Assembly: GCA_947626545.1 (NCBI GenBank)
Contig: CANQSS010000003.1
Span: forward strand, 1 to 64,000
From: an uncultured Akkermansia sp.
Lineage (GTDB): Bacteria; Verrucomicrobiota; Verrucomicrobiia; Verrucomicrobiales; Akkermansiaceae
Reading direction: 5' to 3'
DNA: 64,000 nucleotides
Part shown: positions 33,243 through 41,397 of the stretch, one piece after another
Numbering within the stretch: the first letter of the stretch is position 1
How the letters are laid out: every line of letters starts with the position of its first letter
Translations under genes and position numbers: made by a program
The notes under the pieces: model-generated
Databases searched by the model: none
What the model was told of the DNA's origin: nothing
The model's input: only the letters and a program-made list of their open reading frames with translations

Positions 33243-33248
33243 CAGTGC

Positions 33249-35090
33249 GTGAGTTATCAAGTCTTCGCTAGGAAGTATCGCCCGCGTACATTCAAGGACG
33301 TGCTCGGGCAAGACCATGTGGTGCGCACGCTTTGCAACGCTATTGAGCAGAAGCGCTTGGCGCATGCCTATCTTTTTGTTGGACCTCGTGGCACCGGGAA
33401 AACTTCCACCGCACGTGTTTTTGCGAAGGCTCTGAATTGCACGGGTGGTCCAAAGGTTGACTTTGATCCGGATGAGGATGTGTGCCGTGAAATTGCGGAG
33501 GGGACAAGTCTGGATGTACTTGAAATAGACGGCGCTTCCAATCGAGGCATCGACAATATACGTGACCTGCGCGACAATGTGCAGTTTACTCCCACTCGTG
33601 GGCAGTACCGCATCATCTACATTGATGAGGTGCACATGCTGACGAAGGAATCTTTCAACGCGCTGCTTAAGACGTTGGAGGAGCCGCCCGAACACGTCAT
33701 GTTTATTTTTGCGACCACGGAGCCGCATAAGATATTGCCAACCATACTCTCGCGCTGCCAGAGGTTCGATCTGCGCCCTATCCCAGCAGACGTAATTGCG
33801 AGGCATCTCACCCACATCGCTGGTTTGGAGGGGGTGAAACTCAGCGAAGATGCGGCATACGCAATCGCTGGGGTAGCGGATGGTGGCATGCGTGATGCGC
33901 AATCTATGCTTGATCAGTTGGTGTCTTTCTGCGGCAATGAGATCACCGAGCGCAACGTGAACGATATTTTTGGCATCACCGGGCGAGAGGTTGTAGCGCG
34001 GGCTGTGGCCTATCTGCTGGATCGACAGCTGCCAAGCCTGCTGCACTTGGTGCATGAGCTGTCTGAAGCGGGGCGCGACATGGGACAATTTTTGGCGGAA
34101 ATGATGGGCACGGTGCGTGAGTTGCTGGTGGCAAAAATGGCTCCCCAAGAGGGCAACACTTCTCTACCGTCGGCATGGCGGGAGCCGTTACTGGCGTACA
34201 TAGCTCGCATTCCGTTGGATAAGATTGTGAGTCTCATGGAAGCGCTTTCTGCGGCTGAGGAGCAGATGCGCTGGAGTGCAAACAAGCGCTTGCACTTGGA
34301 GCTCGGCATCATTCAGGCCGTGCATTCCCTTGCTCAAGCAAACATCAGCGACATTATCAAGGCTCTGAATGGTGCGCCCCTGCCAGAGACGCCCATCGCC
34401 ACTGAGGTGTTACCGGATATTCCCCTGCCTGTTGCTGAAGAAACCGAGCCTCCCGCGCCGATTCGTCATGCGCAGGTATCCTCGGTATCGGCGGAAGAAT
34501 CCGTCCATGCTGCACCTGAGCCTGCTATCTTAGATGATCCGGTATCAACGCCTCCAGAACTTTTTCCTATTGATGACGAGTCGCCAGATTTCGGTTCTGT
34601 TGAGTCAGAGGCCCCAGTTGCAGAAACTCCGGTAATTGCGCTCTCAGCGGAGTTGTGGGAGCAAGCCGTGCAAAGTGTGCGTTCCAAAGCTCCGCTGAAA
34701 GCAGGACTCATTGGCAACACTCTCTTTGTGAGTGAGGAAAATGGGTTGCTAACCGTTGCCATACATCCTACGGACACGGCAAGTCGGGATGCCTTGCTCT
34801 GCGGTGATGTGGGTGCACTGCTGCGCGAGATATTGCGTGAGAGATTGGGGCGTGAGGTAGAGCGCATACAGGTGGTGACGGATGAAAGCGTGCCCGAACC
34901 GGTCGTTGAGGAACCGGAGCCTGTATCTCCTCCTTCCAAAAGCGACAACACAACTCCGGCACCCCCCCCGACAGAAGAGGAGCCGGACAAGGAGCAGAAA
35001 TCCCCCATCCCAGAAGAGGATTTTTACAGAGATCCGCTGATTGAATCAGCTCTCCGTGAATTAGAAGCCAGAATTATTACTCAACCATGA
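33249..35090 (+). CDS. dnaX: DNA polymerase III subunit gamma/tau
   Basis: Clamp-loader ATPase, 613 aa. Walker A GPRGTGKT (45-52), Walker B YIDEVHML (near 124), SRC sensor motif ILSRCQRFDLRP. The zinc-finger region keeps only C64 and C79 of the usual four cysteines (NCTGGPKVDFDPDEDVC), so zinc binding is probably lost. Residues 370-470 are an acidic Pro/Glu/Val-rich linker before a C-terminal tau-like part (470-540) and another acidic tail. GTG start. It overlaps ybaB by 4 bp. No internal slippery A-run for a short gamma form was noticed. Confidence 0.95.
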   Translation: MSYQVFARKYRPRTFKDVLGQDHVVRTLCNAIEQKRLAHAYLFVGPRGTGKTSTARVFAKALNCTGGPKVDFDPDEDVCREIAEGTSLDVLEIDGASNRGIDNIRDLRDNVQFTPTRGQYRIIYIDEVHMLTKESFNALLKTLEEPPEHVMFIFATTEPHKILPTILSRCQRFDLRPIPADVIARHLTHIAGLEGVKLSEDAAYAIAGVADGGMRDAQSMLDQLVSFCGNEITERNVNDIFGITGREVVARAVAYLLDRQLPSLLHLVHELSEAGRDMGQFLAEMMGTVRELLVAKMAPQEGNTSLPSAWREPLLAYIARIPLDKIVSLMEALSAAEEQMRWSANKRLHLELGIIQAVHSLAQANISDIIKALNGAPLPETPIATEVLPDIPLPVAEETEPPAPIRHAQVSSVSAEESVHAAPEPAILDDPVSTPPELFPIDDESPDFGSVESEAPVAETPVIALSAELWEQAVQSVRSKAPLKAGLIGNTLFVSEENGLLTVAIHPTDTASRDALLCGDVGALLREILRERLGREVERIQVVTDESVPEPVVEEPEPVSPPSKSDNTTPAPPPTEEEPDKEQKSPIPEEDFYRDPLIESALRELEARIITQP

Positions 35091-35389
35091 ATCTTCAAAA
35101 ACTGATGAAACAGGCGCAGGCTATGCAGGCGGGCATGGCTCAAGCGCAAGCTCGCCTCTCGGAGCTGCAATTCTCCGCAGAGGCGCCGGGTGGCAAAGTG
35201 AAGGCGACTGCAGATGGCGCCGGCAACCTTGTGCGACTCAGCATTGATCCGGCAATAGTGGATCCGGAGGACGTGGAGTTCCTAGAAGCCATGGTGTTGA
35301 AGACTGTGCAGGATGCATTGAATGGGGCCAAAGAGATGGCTGAAGCGGAAATGCGCAAGATGACTGGGGGTTTGGGGTTCCCCATGTAA
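35087..35389 (+). CDS. ybaB: YbaB/EbfC nucleoid-associated protein
   Basis: 100-aa DNA-binding dimer, typical length, with NLQKLMKQAQAMQAGMAQAQARL at the start and the core VKATADGAGNLVRLSIDPAIVDPEDVEFLEAMVLKTVQDA. ATGA overlap with dnaX. In many bacteria recR follows dnaX-ybaB; here an export adaptor gene follows 9 bp later instead. Confidence 0.94.
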   Translation: MNLQKLMKQAQAMQAGMAQAQARLSELQFSAEAPGGKVKATADGAGNLVRLSIDPAIVDPEDVEFLEAMVLKTVQDALNGAKEMAEAEMRKMTGGLGFPM

Positions 35390-35398
35390 ACCAAACCT

Positions 35399-36445
35399 AT
35401 GCGGCATATAATCATCATTTTTGCCGCTGTGGCGCTACTTGGCAACTTTTCGGTGGCCGAGACGGTATCCATCGGTAAGTATGATGCCAAAATAGTGCCG
35501 GAGCAGGTGGCCACCCTCAGCTTTCAAAACAAAGGGGTTATCAGTGATCTTCTTGTCGATGTATCGCACCGTGTCGAAAAAGATTCTGTCTTGGCGGTGA
35601 TGGATAAAGAGAAGACAGAGCAGGAACGCGAAGACATGGAGTTGCAAATCCGCCGCGAAAGACTTACGAAAAAGGATGAAATTCGCAAACTTGAGATGCA
35701 GCGTGAAAAACTTAACTTTTATTTTTCTTTAAACGAAAAAGAGCGAACTTATGCCCGTGATATCAAACCTGAAGAGAGTGCTGCAGCTTCTGAAGAAACG
35801 TTGGCTGACATCAATGAACGCATCGAGTTGACCAAGCTTGAGCTGAATACGATGGAGCGCCGCAAGAGGCTCGATTTTGATGCCAAGCATGAGCAGCTGA
35901 TCATGCGCATGCCCTTCACTGGCAGGGTTCAGTATCATTTTCCGATGCCGGAGCACCCAGAAATTCCATTTGAATACGCGCACAACGCAGCTGTGCCTTT
36001 CGCAACTGTGTGCGACGATTCGGCGTTTTATATCACTTTGAGCATTAGTGATACAGACCTCAGTCTTATGCCGCCCGATTCATTCAGTGCCGCGGTGCGG
36101 TTGCCGGGCGGCAAACAACTGCCGGGAACGTATGCCTACCGCCGAGTGGAACGTAACGGAGGTCGCGGCGATATGCTTGTGTTTTTCTTCAAAATTCCGG
36201 AGCAATACCATTCTATCGCCTTTCGAATGCTTGGTAGCAATACCACCGCCACTCTCTACTACTCCACGGATGATAGTTGCAAGCGTGTGAGCAAGGCGGA
36301 GTTGCTTACCCACCCTGCTGCACCCAATTGCGAGGATTGGCATCAGCTCGCCCAGATTGCTTACCCGGACTACGTCGTGCTGCTCGTCACTGAGCATGAT
36401 GTTATCCTGCGACCCAAATCAGCTATGCTCGATAGCGCATCATGA
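35399..36445 (+). CDS. Periplasmic adaptor-like protein of an ABC transporter
   Basis: 348 aa. Signal peptide (HIIIIFAAVALLGNFSVAE, cleavage near 21), a first lipoyl-like half (VATLSFQNKGVISDLLVDVSHRVEKDSVLAVMD), a coiled-coil of charged residues (about 65-165), the returning half (LIMRMPFTGRVQYHFP) and a beta-rich region. This is the layout of HlyD/MacA membrane-fusion proteins, though without a membrane anchor helix. The next two genes encode an ABC ATPase and an FtsX-like permease, with overlapping starts, giving a MacAB-like set. Substrate unknown. Confidence 0.65.
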   Translation: MRHIIIIFAAVALLGNFSVAETVSIGKYDAKIVPEQVATLSFQNKGVISDLLVDVSHRVEKDSVLAVMDKEKTEQEREDMELQIRRERLTKKDEIRKLEMQREKLNFYFSLNEKERTYARDIKPEESAAASEETLADINERIELTKLELNTMERRKRLDFDAKHEQLIMRMPFTGRVQYHFPMPEHPEIPFEYAHNAAVPFATVCDDSAFYITLSISDTDLSLMPPDSFSAAVRLPGGKQLPGTYAYRRVERNGGRGDMLVFFFKIPEQYHSIAFRMLGSNTTATLYYSTDDSCKRVSKAELLTHPAAPNCEDWHQLAQIAYPDYVVLLVTEHDVILRPKSAMLDSAS

Positions 36446-37074
36446 ATCTTGTGTGCGACAATATTACCTTCGGGTACACACGCCGCAAGAAGGTACTGGA
36501 TCATTTTTCGTACACCTTTAAGCCAGGGATTACGGTGCTAAAGGGGTATTCCGGCAGTGGGAAGACGACGTTGCTCAAACTGCTTGCCGGTTATTTGAAG
36601 GCAGAAAGTGGCAAGATCATTACCCCTACTGGGGTAAAAGTGACAAGCCGCAAATACCATCGCCGCTGCGTGGCCTACATGTTCCAAGGAATCAACCTGC
36701 TACCGCTCATGAGTGTGGAGCGCAACCTGAGGCTTGCTGCAGAAATGGCTATGCTCCCTGGTCGTTTGTGGAAACCGCTTTGCGAGGAGCTTATCCATGA
36801 TCTTGGGCTTCAGGAGCTGCGACACCGCCGCGCTGACAAGCTCTCTGGCGGTCAAGCTCAGCGGGCGGCTCTGGCACGCACGCTCATGAAGAATGCTCCG
36901 ACTGTGCTGCTGGATGAGCCGACCTCCGGTTTGGACGACGATAATACGAATATCATCAAAAAGCTGGTACTCAAGGATGCCACTAATCGTATCTGCATCA
37001 TTTGTACCCATGATGCCCGCCTGCTGGAATTAGCCGATGATCTCATTGATTTTGACAGTCCTGTATCTTGCTAA
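36442..37074 (+). CDS. ABC transporter ATP-binding protein (LolD/MacB type)
   Basis: 210-aa nucleotide-binding subunit. Walker A GYSGSGKTT (35-43), Q-loop in YMFQGINLLPLMSVERNL (near 75), signature LSGGQAQRAALARTL (near 134) and Walker B VLLDEPTSGLD. This length and the Q-loop context match LolD/FtsE/MacB. ATGA overlap with the adaptor gene, and its end overlaps the permease by 38 nt, so the three are translationally coupled. Confidence 0.9.
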   Translation: MNLVCDNITFGYTRRKKVLDHFSYTFKPGITVLKGYSGSGKTTLLKLLAGYLKAESGKIITPTGVKVTSRKYHRRCVAYMFQGINLLPLMSVERNLRLAAEMAMLPGRLWKPLCEELIHDLGLQELRHRRADKLSGGQAQRAALARTLMKNAPTVLLDEPTSGLDDDNTNIIKKLVLKDATNRICIICTHDARLLELADDLIDFDSPVSC

Positions 37075-38185
37075 AGATACGGTACATCGCTGGTTCACGC
37101 GTATATCCAGTCCTGTAGCGCGTGTGCTGGTAGTGTACTTTCTTACTCTTAGCGCTCTTGCCGCATTGGGTAGTTACGTGATTACACTGAATCTTGTGCG
37201 GCATGAACTCATTGTCCGTGGAGCAGACACTGTCGCTGCAGCTATTTCTTCCCAGAATCGTGATCGGCCGGTTTTTATCCCTACATACGATGCCATAGAC
37301 AAAGCATTGCAGGCCGAGTCGTACGCTCTACAAGCGCATGGGATTGTTTCTTTGCCAAATGGGCAGAGTGTGCAGGTGTATTCCTACGATTTTTCGCGCA
37401 TGCGGCAGATGGCTCCGCTGTTGGCACCAGATGGAGGACCCACGCTGCTGCAGGCGGAGGATAACCAGGTGCTGCCCCCTGGTCCCGGGGATGTGATGAT
37501 TGATAAAGTGCGTGTACCGGTGATGGTTCGCAATTTACCACCGAATCACACTCTACATCGTATTGTGCGCTCCGGTGCTCTTGTGGTTAGTCAAGATCAA
37601 CTTCCACCCCAAATGAAGGCCAACAAGAGCAACCTCACCAGTCTTCTCATCCGCGTGCGTAATTTAGATTCTTCAGAATCCATCCTTCGCGTGGAACGCT
37701 ATATTGAGATGCTTAAACGCTATGAAAAAGCTCTTGGCTCGGTTGTCTCGGCTGGATCCATACTGAGTCGTATGGACGACGTGCTGAACAAGCAAGTGCA
37801 GTGTCGTGTCGCATTTTGCCTAGGTATTAGTGCTATTGTGGGAATTCTGCTTACAGCCTTGGCAGGCATGGAATACCGCCAGAATGAGTACATATACACC
37901 CTTATGAAGAGTTTTGGAATTCACCCGCTGTTACTTGTAGGCTCGTTTATCGTGGAGAACACGGTGATTGTAGCAGCCTCGTTTGCTGCTGCCATCGGTA
38001 CTTTTATGTATTTCCAGGACATCATCGTCAACCAAATTCTGAAGTTGGGCAATTACTCATTGACTTTTACCGATATTCTACCGGAAATATACCTGATCTC
38101 TTACACTCTGCTTGGCTGCGTTTTTGTGTCGTCTATTCCTATTTTTGTCGCGGCTAACCGTGAAATAGGTCGTGTGCTCAAGTGA
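37037..38185 (+). CDS. FtsX/MacB-like ABC transporter permease
   Basis: 382 aa. One N-terminal transmembrane segment (about 27-52), a large extracytoplasmic domain (55-265) and three C-terminal segments (about 268-288, 308-330, 352-372), the four-helix FtsX/MacB arrangement. Start ATG 37037 lies inside the ATPase gene. It completes an adaptor-ATPase-permease cassette behind dnaX-ybaB. Its 3' end overlaps the convergent recombinase gene by 8 bp. Likely mechanotransmission or lipoprotein/peptide export rather than a pore. Confidence 0.78.
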   Translation: MISLILTVLYLAKDTVHRWFTRISSPVARVLVVYFLTLSALAALGSYVITLNLVRHELIVRGADTVAAAISSQNRDRPVFIPTYDAIDKALQAESYALQAHGIVSLPNGQSVQVYSYDFSRMRQMAPLLAPDGGPTLLQAEDNQVLPPGPGDVMIDKVRVPVMVRNLPPNHTLHRIVRSGALVVSQDQLPPQMKANKSNLTSLLIRVRNLDSSESILRVERYIEMLKRYEKALGSVVSAGSILSRMDDVLNKQVQCRVAFCLGISAIVGILLTALAGMEYRQNEYIYTLMKSFGIHPLLLVGSFIVENTVIVAASFAAAIGTFMYFQDIIVNQILKLGNYSLTFTDILPEIYLISYTLLGCVFVSSIPIFVAANREIGRVLK

Positions 38186-39194
38186 ACCGCCGTATAAAAT
38201 TGGCGGACCAGAAGAGGGCAGCATGGTCTCGCGTGACTCCCTTCATGCTGAGGTACCGGGTGCGCAGGAGTTGGGCAGAGCGGTGCCCCATTTCCTCTTG
38301 CAGCCGCTCCAAGTCGTGCCAACGCTTCAAATGATAGCTGGCGAAAGTGTGGCGCAGAGCATCTTGTTGCCAGTGGCGGATGCCCGCATCTTTGCGCAGG
38401 CGCGACCAGCGGTGGCACCAGTCCGGTGGACAAATACTGCCGCTCGCCGGAGAGGGGGAAGAAAAGAGGGAGAGCCACGTGAGAAGCGCCGAATGCATGG
38501 TGATATGGCGGCATCCGCCAGTTTTCGTATGGCGCGGTTGCAGGGAGATGACGCGTTCGTCCCAATCCAGGTCAGCCCAATCTAGACGCATAACTTCTGC
38601 CGGGCGTACACCAGCCCAAAGCATGATACCCAAAGCTGGCATGCATCGAGAGTGACGGGGTTCCCGTGCTGTATGTAGCAGAGCGAGCAGTTGTTCCCAA
38701 GCAAGGGGTAGAATCTCTGTCTCGTGCAGCTCCGGGCGCGAGATCGTATCCACCGGATTGGTAGTGCACCAGCCATGTTTGATGCCACAAGCAAAGATAG
38801 AGTGCAGAACAGCGCGCCCTTTCACAAATTGGTGTGGGGTGGTAAACAGGCCGTCGAGCAGATTTTTGCAGTCTGTGGGGCTAATGTAGCGCAATTTCCG
38901 GTGGGCAAGGGAAGATTGAAGCATGCGAGTCGTGATGGAACGCAGCTCATCAAGAGTGCGTTGGCGGCGGTTGCTTCGCTCACGCAGGGAAACGACTACG
39001 GCCTCCTGAAAATCCACACTGCGTTCGGATTCGTATATGGCTTGCTTGCCCATCATAATTACATCTCGGCAGCGGTTGAGCAATTCAACTCCACGCAATT
39101 TGCATGAACTAACCCGTTCGATAAGTTCGCGCCCTAGACGTTGCGCATCTTCTGCATCTAAACCATAGAACGTAGCCCAACTTACGGAGGCCAA
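38178..39194 (-). CDS. Tyrosine recombinase / site-specific integrase
   Basis: 338 aa from a TTG codon. Catalytic residues: Arg in GVRPAEVMRLDW (near 199), Lys in HTKTG (near 225), the box DALRHTFASYH (near 287) that has Asp where His-x-x-Arg is usual, His in EEMGHRSAQLL and the nucleophile Tyr in TRYLSMKG (near 321). An N-terminal SAM-like helical domain spans about 60-160. No ATG exists upstream in frame; the frame is open to 39261, so translation may begin elsewhere (ATT 39221). It borders a pair of 16-bp inverted repeats. Could be XerC/D-like, a relic integrase or a DNA invertase of the tyrosine family. Confidence 0.85.
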   Translation of the reverse strand: MASVSWATFYGLDAEDAQRLGRELIERVSSCKLRGVELLNRCRDVIMMGKQAIYESERSVDFQEAVVVSLRERSNRRQRTLDELRSITTRMLQSSLAHRKLRYISPTDCKNLLDGLFTTPHQFVKGRAVLHSIFACGIKHGWCTTNPVDTISRPELHETEILPLAWEQLLALLHTAREPRHSRCMPALGIMLWAGVRPAEVMRLDWADLDWDERVISLQPRHTKTGGCRHITMHSALLTWLSLFSSPSPASGSICPPDWCHRWSRLRKDAGIRHWQQDALRHTFASYHLKRWHDLERLQEEMGHRSAQLLRTRYLSMKGVTRDHAALFWSANFIRRFT

Positions 39195-39210
39195 TTCTTC
39201 GTTTGTTTGA

Positions 39211-39226
39211 GGATTGCTAATCCGTA
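39211..39226 (+). repeat. Left 16-bp inverted repeat (GGATTGCTAATCCGTA)
   Basis: It is the exact reverse complement of 39384-39399. The inner GGATT-GCT-AATCC is itself nearly palindromic, like a recombinase core or a dimer operator. It overlaps the region just before the recombinase start. Confidence 0.75.
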
Positions 39227-39341
39227 TGTCAAGTTTTTCAATGAAGAAATGTATATTTCTCTATTTATTAAGCTGTTAGTGAACGAGCAGCTTTTAATTT
39301 GTTTCTCACTGCAAGAAGGAGAGTGTATCTCTTCCTCAAAT

Positions 39342-39369
39342 ATTATACTTTACAGTCAATGAGTAACAA
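39342..39369 (-). promoter_or_regulatory. Promoter inside the inverted-repeat segment, pointing to the recombinase
   Basis: On the minus strand TTGTTA and TATAAT are separated by 16 bp. Transcription would run left through the recombinase gene, with a leader of about 140 nt. Confidence 0.5.
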
Positions 39370-39383
39370 AAACTACAGACTTT

Positions 39384-39399
39384 TACGGATTAGCAATCC
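39384..39399 (-). repeat. Right 16-bp inverted repeat (TACGGATTAGCAATCC)
   Basis: Exact inverted copy of 39211-39226. It lies directly before TATAAT (39402-39407), which itself lacks a good -35 box. Confidence 0.75.
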
Positions 39400-39556
39400 G
39401 CTATAATACGCGGCAGCGGAGGAGAATTCTACCCGTCCGAGCGGGGGACAATAGCTAGGAAACGAGAGTCTCATCATGGTGCTGGCGTGGAAGCGATATC
39501 CCGTGATCTACCGGGTAGATTCTCCTTCGTTCCATCCAACCCATACTGAACCACCT

Positions 39557-39796
39557 ATGCCAAAAGTAATATGTTTTCGTGCCACAGACCTAATGTGCTC
39601 GGCCATAGATCGCATCATGGATGAGCGCCTCATTGACCGCACGACTGTCATCAAGCTTGCCCTTTATCACTTCGACACATATATGCGCCGCGGTGAAACA
39701 CGTAACATGAATCTTTACGAAATTGTGGACGACCTAGAGAAGAGCGCAACCCCCGAGCAAGCGAGATTTGCGCCATTTAGCGTGACACGGAGGTAG
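39557..39796 (+). CDS. Small ribbon-helix-helix-like protein
   Basis: 79 aa. The pattern KVICFRATDLMCSAIDRIMDE followed by TVIKLALYHFDTYM resembles CopG/Arc-type RHH DNA-binding proteins (beta strand then two helices), but no close family is recognised. ATG 39557 (MPKVICF) is chosen; the frame opens at 39476 with 27 less plausible residues. It stands beside the inverted-repeat segment and could be its regulated gene or an accessory factor of the recombinase (inference). Confidence 0.5.
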   Translation: MPKVICFRATDLMCSAIDRIMDERLIDRTTVIKLALYHFDTYMRRGETRNMNLYEIVDDLEKSATPEQARFAPFSVTRR

Positions 39797-39841
39797 GGGA
39801 ACAGTCAATCACGTGGAGAAAGGCGTGGTTCGTGAGACCCC

Positions 39842-41251
39842 TTATAGCTCAGGTTCCCAAGAATCCTTGACAATAAGTTGGTCGTATAGTTGTTTGGCCT
39901 TATCACCCATATCCATAGAGGCGAGGCGCAGGTAGCTGCGCGCCATGGAGGCATCCGCAGGAAGTCCTTCACCCCCCTTCGCTGTGATATAGGCCAAGTA
40001 CACATAAGCTTGGGGAGCGCCAGCCGCGGCAGCATCCGAAAGGAGCTGTGATGCCTTGCGTGCATCAGGTTTTACATGCTTGCCAGAGAAGTACTCGGCA
40101 GCCAGTATGATGGACGCTTGGGGGTGTCCCACCTTTGCGGCATCTTCCAGCAGCTTAATGCCAGCAGCAGTATCTTGCTTTACTCCTTTGCCATTCAGAA
40201 GCATGTAAGCGCGAGCCGTGGCCAGCGCCACCGTGTTGCTCAGTTTGGGGTGACTGAAGTAAAAATATGCTTTTTGCGGATCCTCAGGCAGGCCGAGTTG
40301 ACCCTTCAAATAGCCGTAACCAAGAGCCATGCATGAGCGCAGATGACCGAGCGCAGCAGCAGTTTTCAACAAAATAATCGCTCGCTTGGGGTCGGGTTGT
40401 ACTCCTGCTTCACGGACCGCGGCGTTCTCTCCCTTAACATCCATCAGACCAGAAGCCATTACGAAATAGGCCTCTGGGTTATGGCGACGTACAGCTTCCT
40501 CCAGCAGCGTGCGGCTCTCGACAGGTTTTTTTGCGGAGGCCACGGCGGAGAGTGCAAAGTATGCATCTGAGCTTCCTGCTTCAGCCGCTTTTTTGAGCCA
40601 TTCCATCTTTTGAGCAGGATCAGAAGCGAGGTTGCATAGGCGGAACATGACGTAATGGTTGCCGCGTTTGACCTCAGATTCGACCTCAGGCTTGGTGCGC
40701 GAGCTGAAAAATTCCACGCGTCCAGTGCTTACCAACCAGTGAGCTCGAGCCATGAAGTCACCAGTTTTACAGGCATCCATGAGCATTTTATTGGCCGCAG
40801 CCTCATCCTTTGGCACCCCGATGCCCTGACGAAGGCACATATTGGCATCTAGCATAGAGGGAACAAACCCTTTGGCAGCCAGTTTGGCCATACGCTGGTA
40901 AGTGGCACGTACTTCCGGCGAAAGAAGTTTTTCTACGGGAGTTTGGGATAGAGCCATGTCGGTGATCCAATGCTCGGCAGCGATATTCCCCTGCTTTGCT
41001 GCGGTTTTCATCCATGATTCCACGGCCTTTTCATCACCATCAGTGGCTTCCAGTACACAGAGGATGGCTGCACCGAAGTTGGGGCTGTTGTCCTTCACTT
41101 GCTTTTGTAAGGCTTCGTAAAATTCATTGTATCTGGGATTGGATGTGACCGCATTTGATGGCGACACAGTCGGAGGTTCTGCGATCGCGGGGAGCGAACT
41201 TAGAGCAATGATCGGAATAATGATACTGAATCGAAGATAGTTCTTAAGCAT
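39842..41251 (-). CDS. Secreted Sel1-repeat (TPR-like) protein
   Basis: 469 aa. Signal peptide (LKNYLRFSIIIPIIALSSLPAIAE, cleavage near 24). At least seven Sel1-type repeats (A...G...A...LG..Y..G.GV..D...A) span residues 60-450, for example ALGHLRSCMALGYGYLKGQLGLPEDPQKAYFYF and VGHPQASIILAAEYFSGKHVKPDARKASQLL. These form a solenoid for protein contacts. ATG 41251 follows the promoter by 13 nt; the longer frame to 41317 is rejected. Partner unknown. Confidence 0.85.
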   Translation of the reverse strand: MLKNYLRFSIIIPIIALSSLPAIAEPPTVSPSNAVTSNPRYNEFYEALQKQVKDNSPNFGAAILCVLEATDGDEKAVESWMKTAAKQGNIAAEHWITDMALSQTPVEKLLSPEVRATYQRMAKLAAKGFVPSMLDANMCLRQGIGVPKDEAAANKMLMDACKTGDFMARAHWLVSTGRVEFFSSRTKPEVESEVKRGNHYVMFRLCNLASDPAQKMEWLKKAAEAGSSDAYFALSAVASAKKPVESRTLLEEAVRRHNPEAYFVMASGLMDVKGENAAVREAGVQPDPKRAIILLKTAAALGHLRSCMALGYGYLKGQLGLPEDPQKAYFYFSHPKLSNTVALATARAYMLLNGKGVKQDTAAGIKLLEDAAKVGHPQASIILAAEYFSGKHVKPDARKASQLLSDAAAAGAPQAYVYLAYITAKGGEGLPADASMARSYLRLASMDMGDKAKQLYDQLIVKDSWEPEL

Positions 41252-41264
41252 AGCAGATGCCACT

Positions 41265-41293
41265 ATTCTACGCTTGTCATGAAGTCTTGGCAA
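41265..41293 (-). promoter_or_regulatory. Promoter of Sel1-repeat gene
   Basis: On the minus strand TTGCCA and TAGAAT are separated by 17 bp. The ATG (41251) is 13 nt after the -10 box. Confidence 0.65.
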
Positions 41294-41397
41294 GCGGCAT
41301 TTCGTCACAATCTTCATAAAATAAAGTCACCGAATTATATGGGGTTGTTCTGTCTTAGTGGGTTCATGTGCAGAAGTCAGTCTTTGGATGACTCGAT

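Larger units (their letters stand above)
32808..33248. other. Divergent intergenic region HTH-cupin / dnaX
   Basis: No gene is seen. It contains the HTH-cupin promoter (32896-32923), a 227-bp MITE-like element with a 9-bp flanking direct repeat, and the dnaX promoter (33214-33242). Confidence 0.7.
39195..39556. other. Putative recombination/regulatory region next to the recombinase
   Basis: No gene is seen. 16-bp inverted repeats (39211-39226 and 39384-39399) enclose 157 bp that carry a minus-strand promoter. TATAAT at 39402-39407 lies just outside the right repeat. A CCCG-TCCGAG-CGGG hairpin lies near 39432-39445. Confidence 0.55.

Noticed and set aside
38178..39194. Recombinase as evidence for a prophage or integrative element
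   Set aside because: No phage, conjugation or cargo genes surround it, and the neighbours on both sides are ordinary chromosomal genes.
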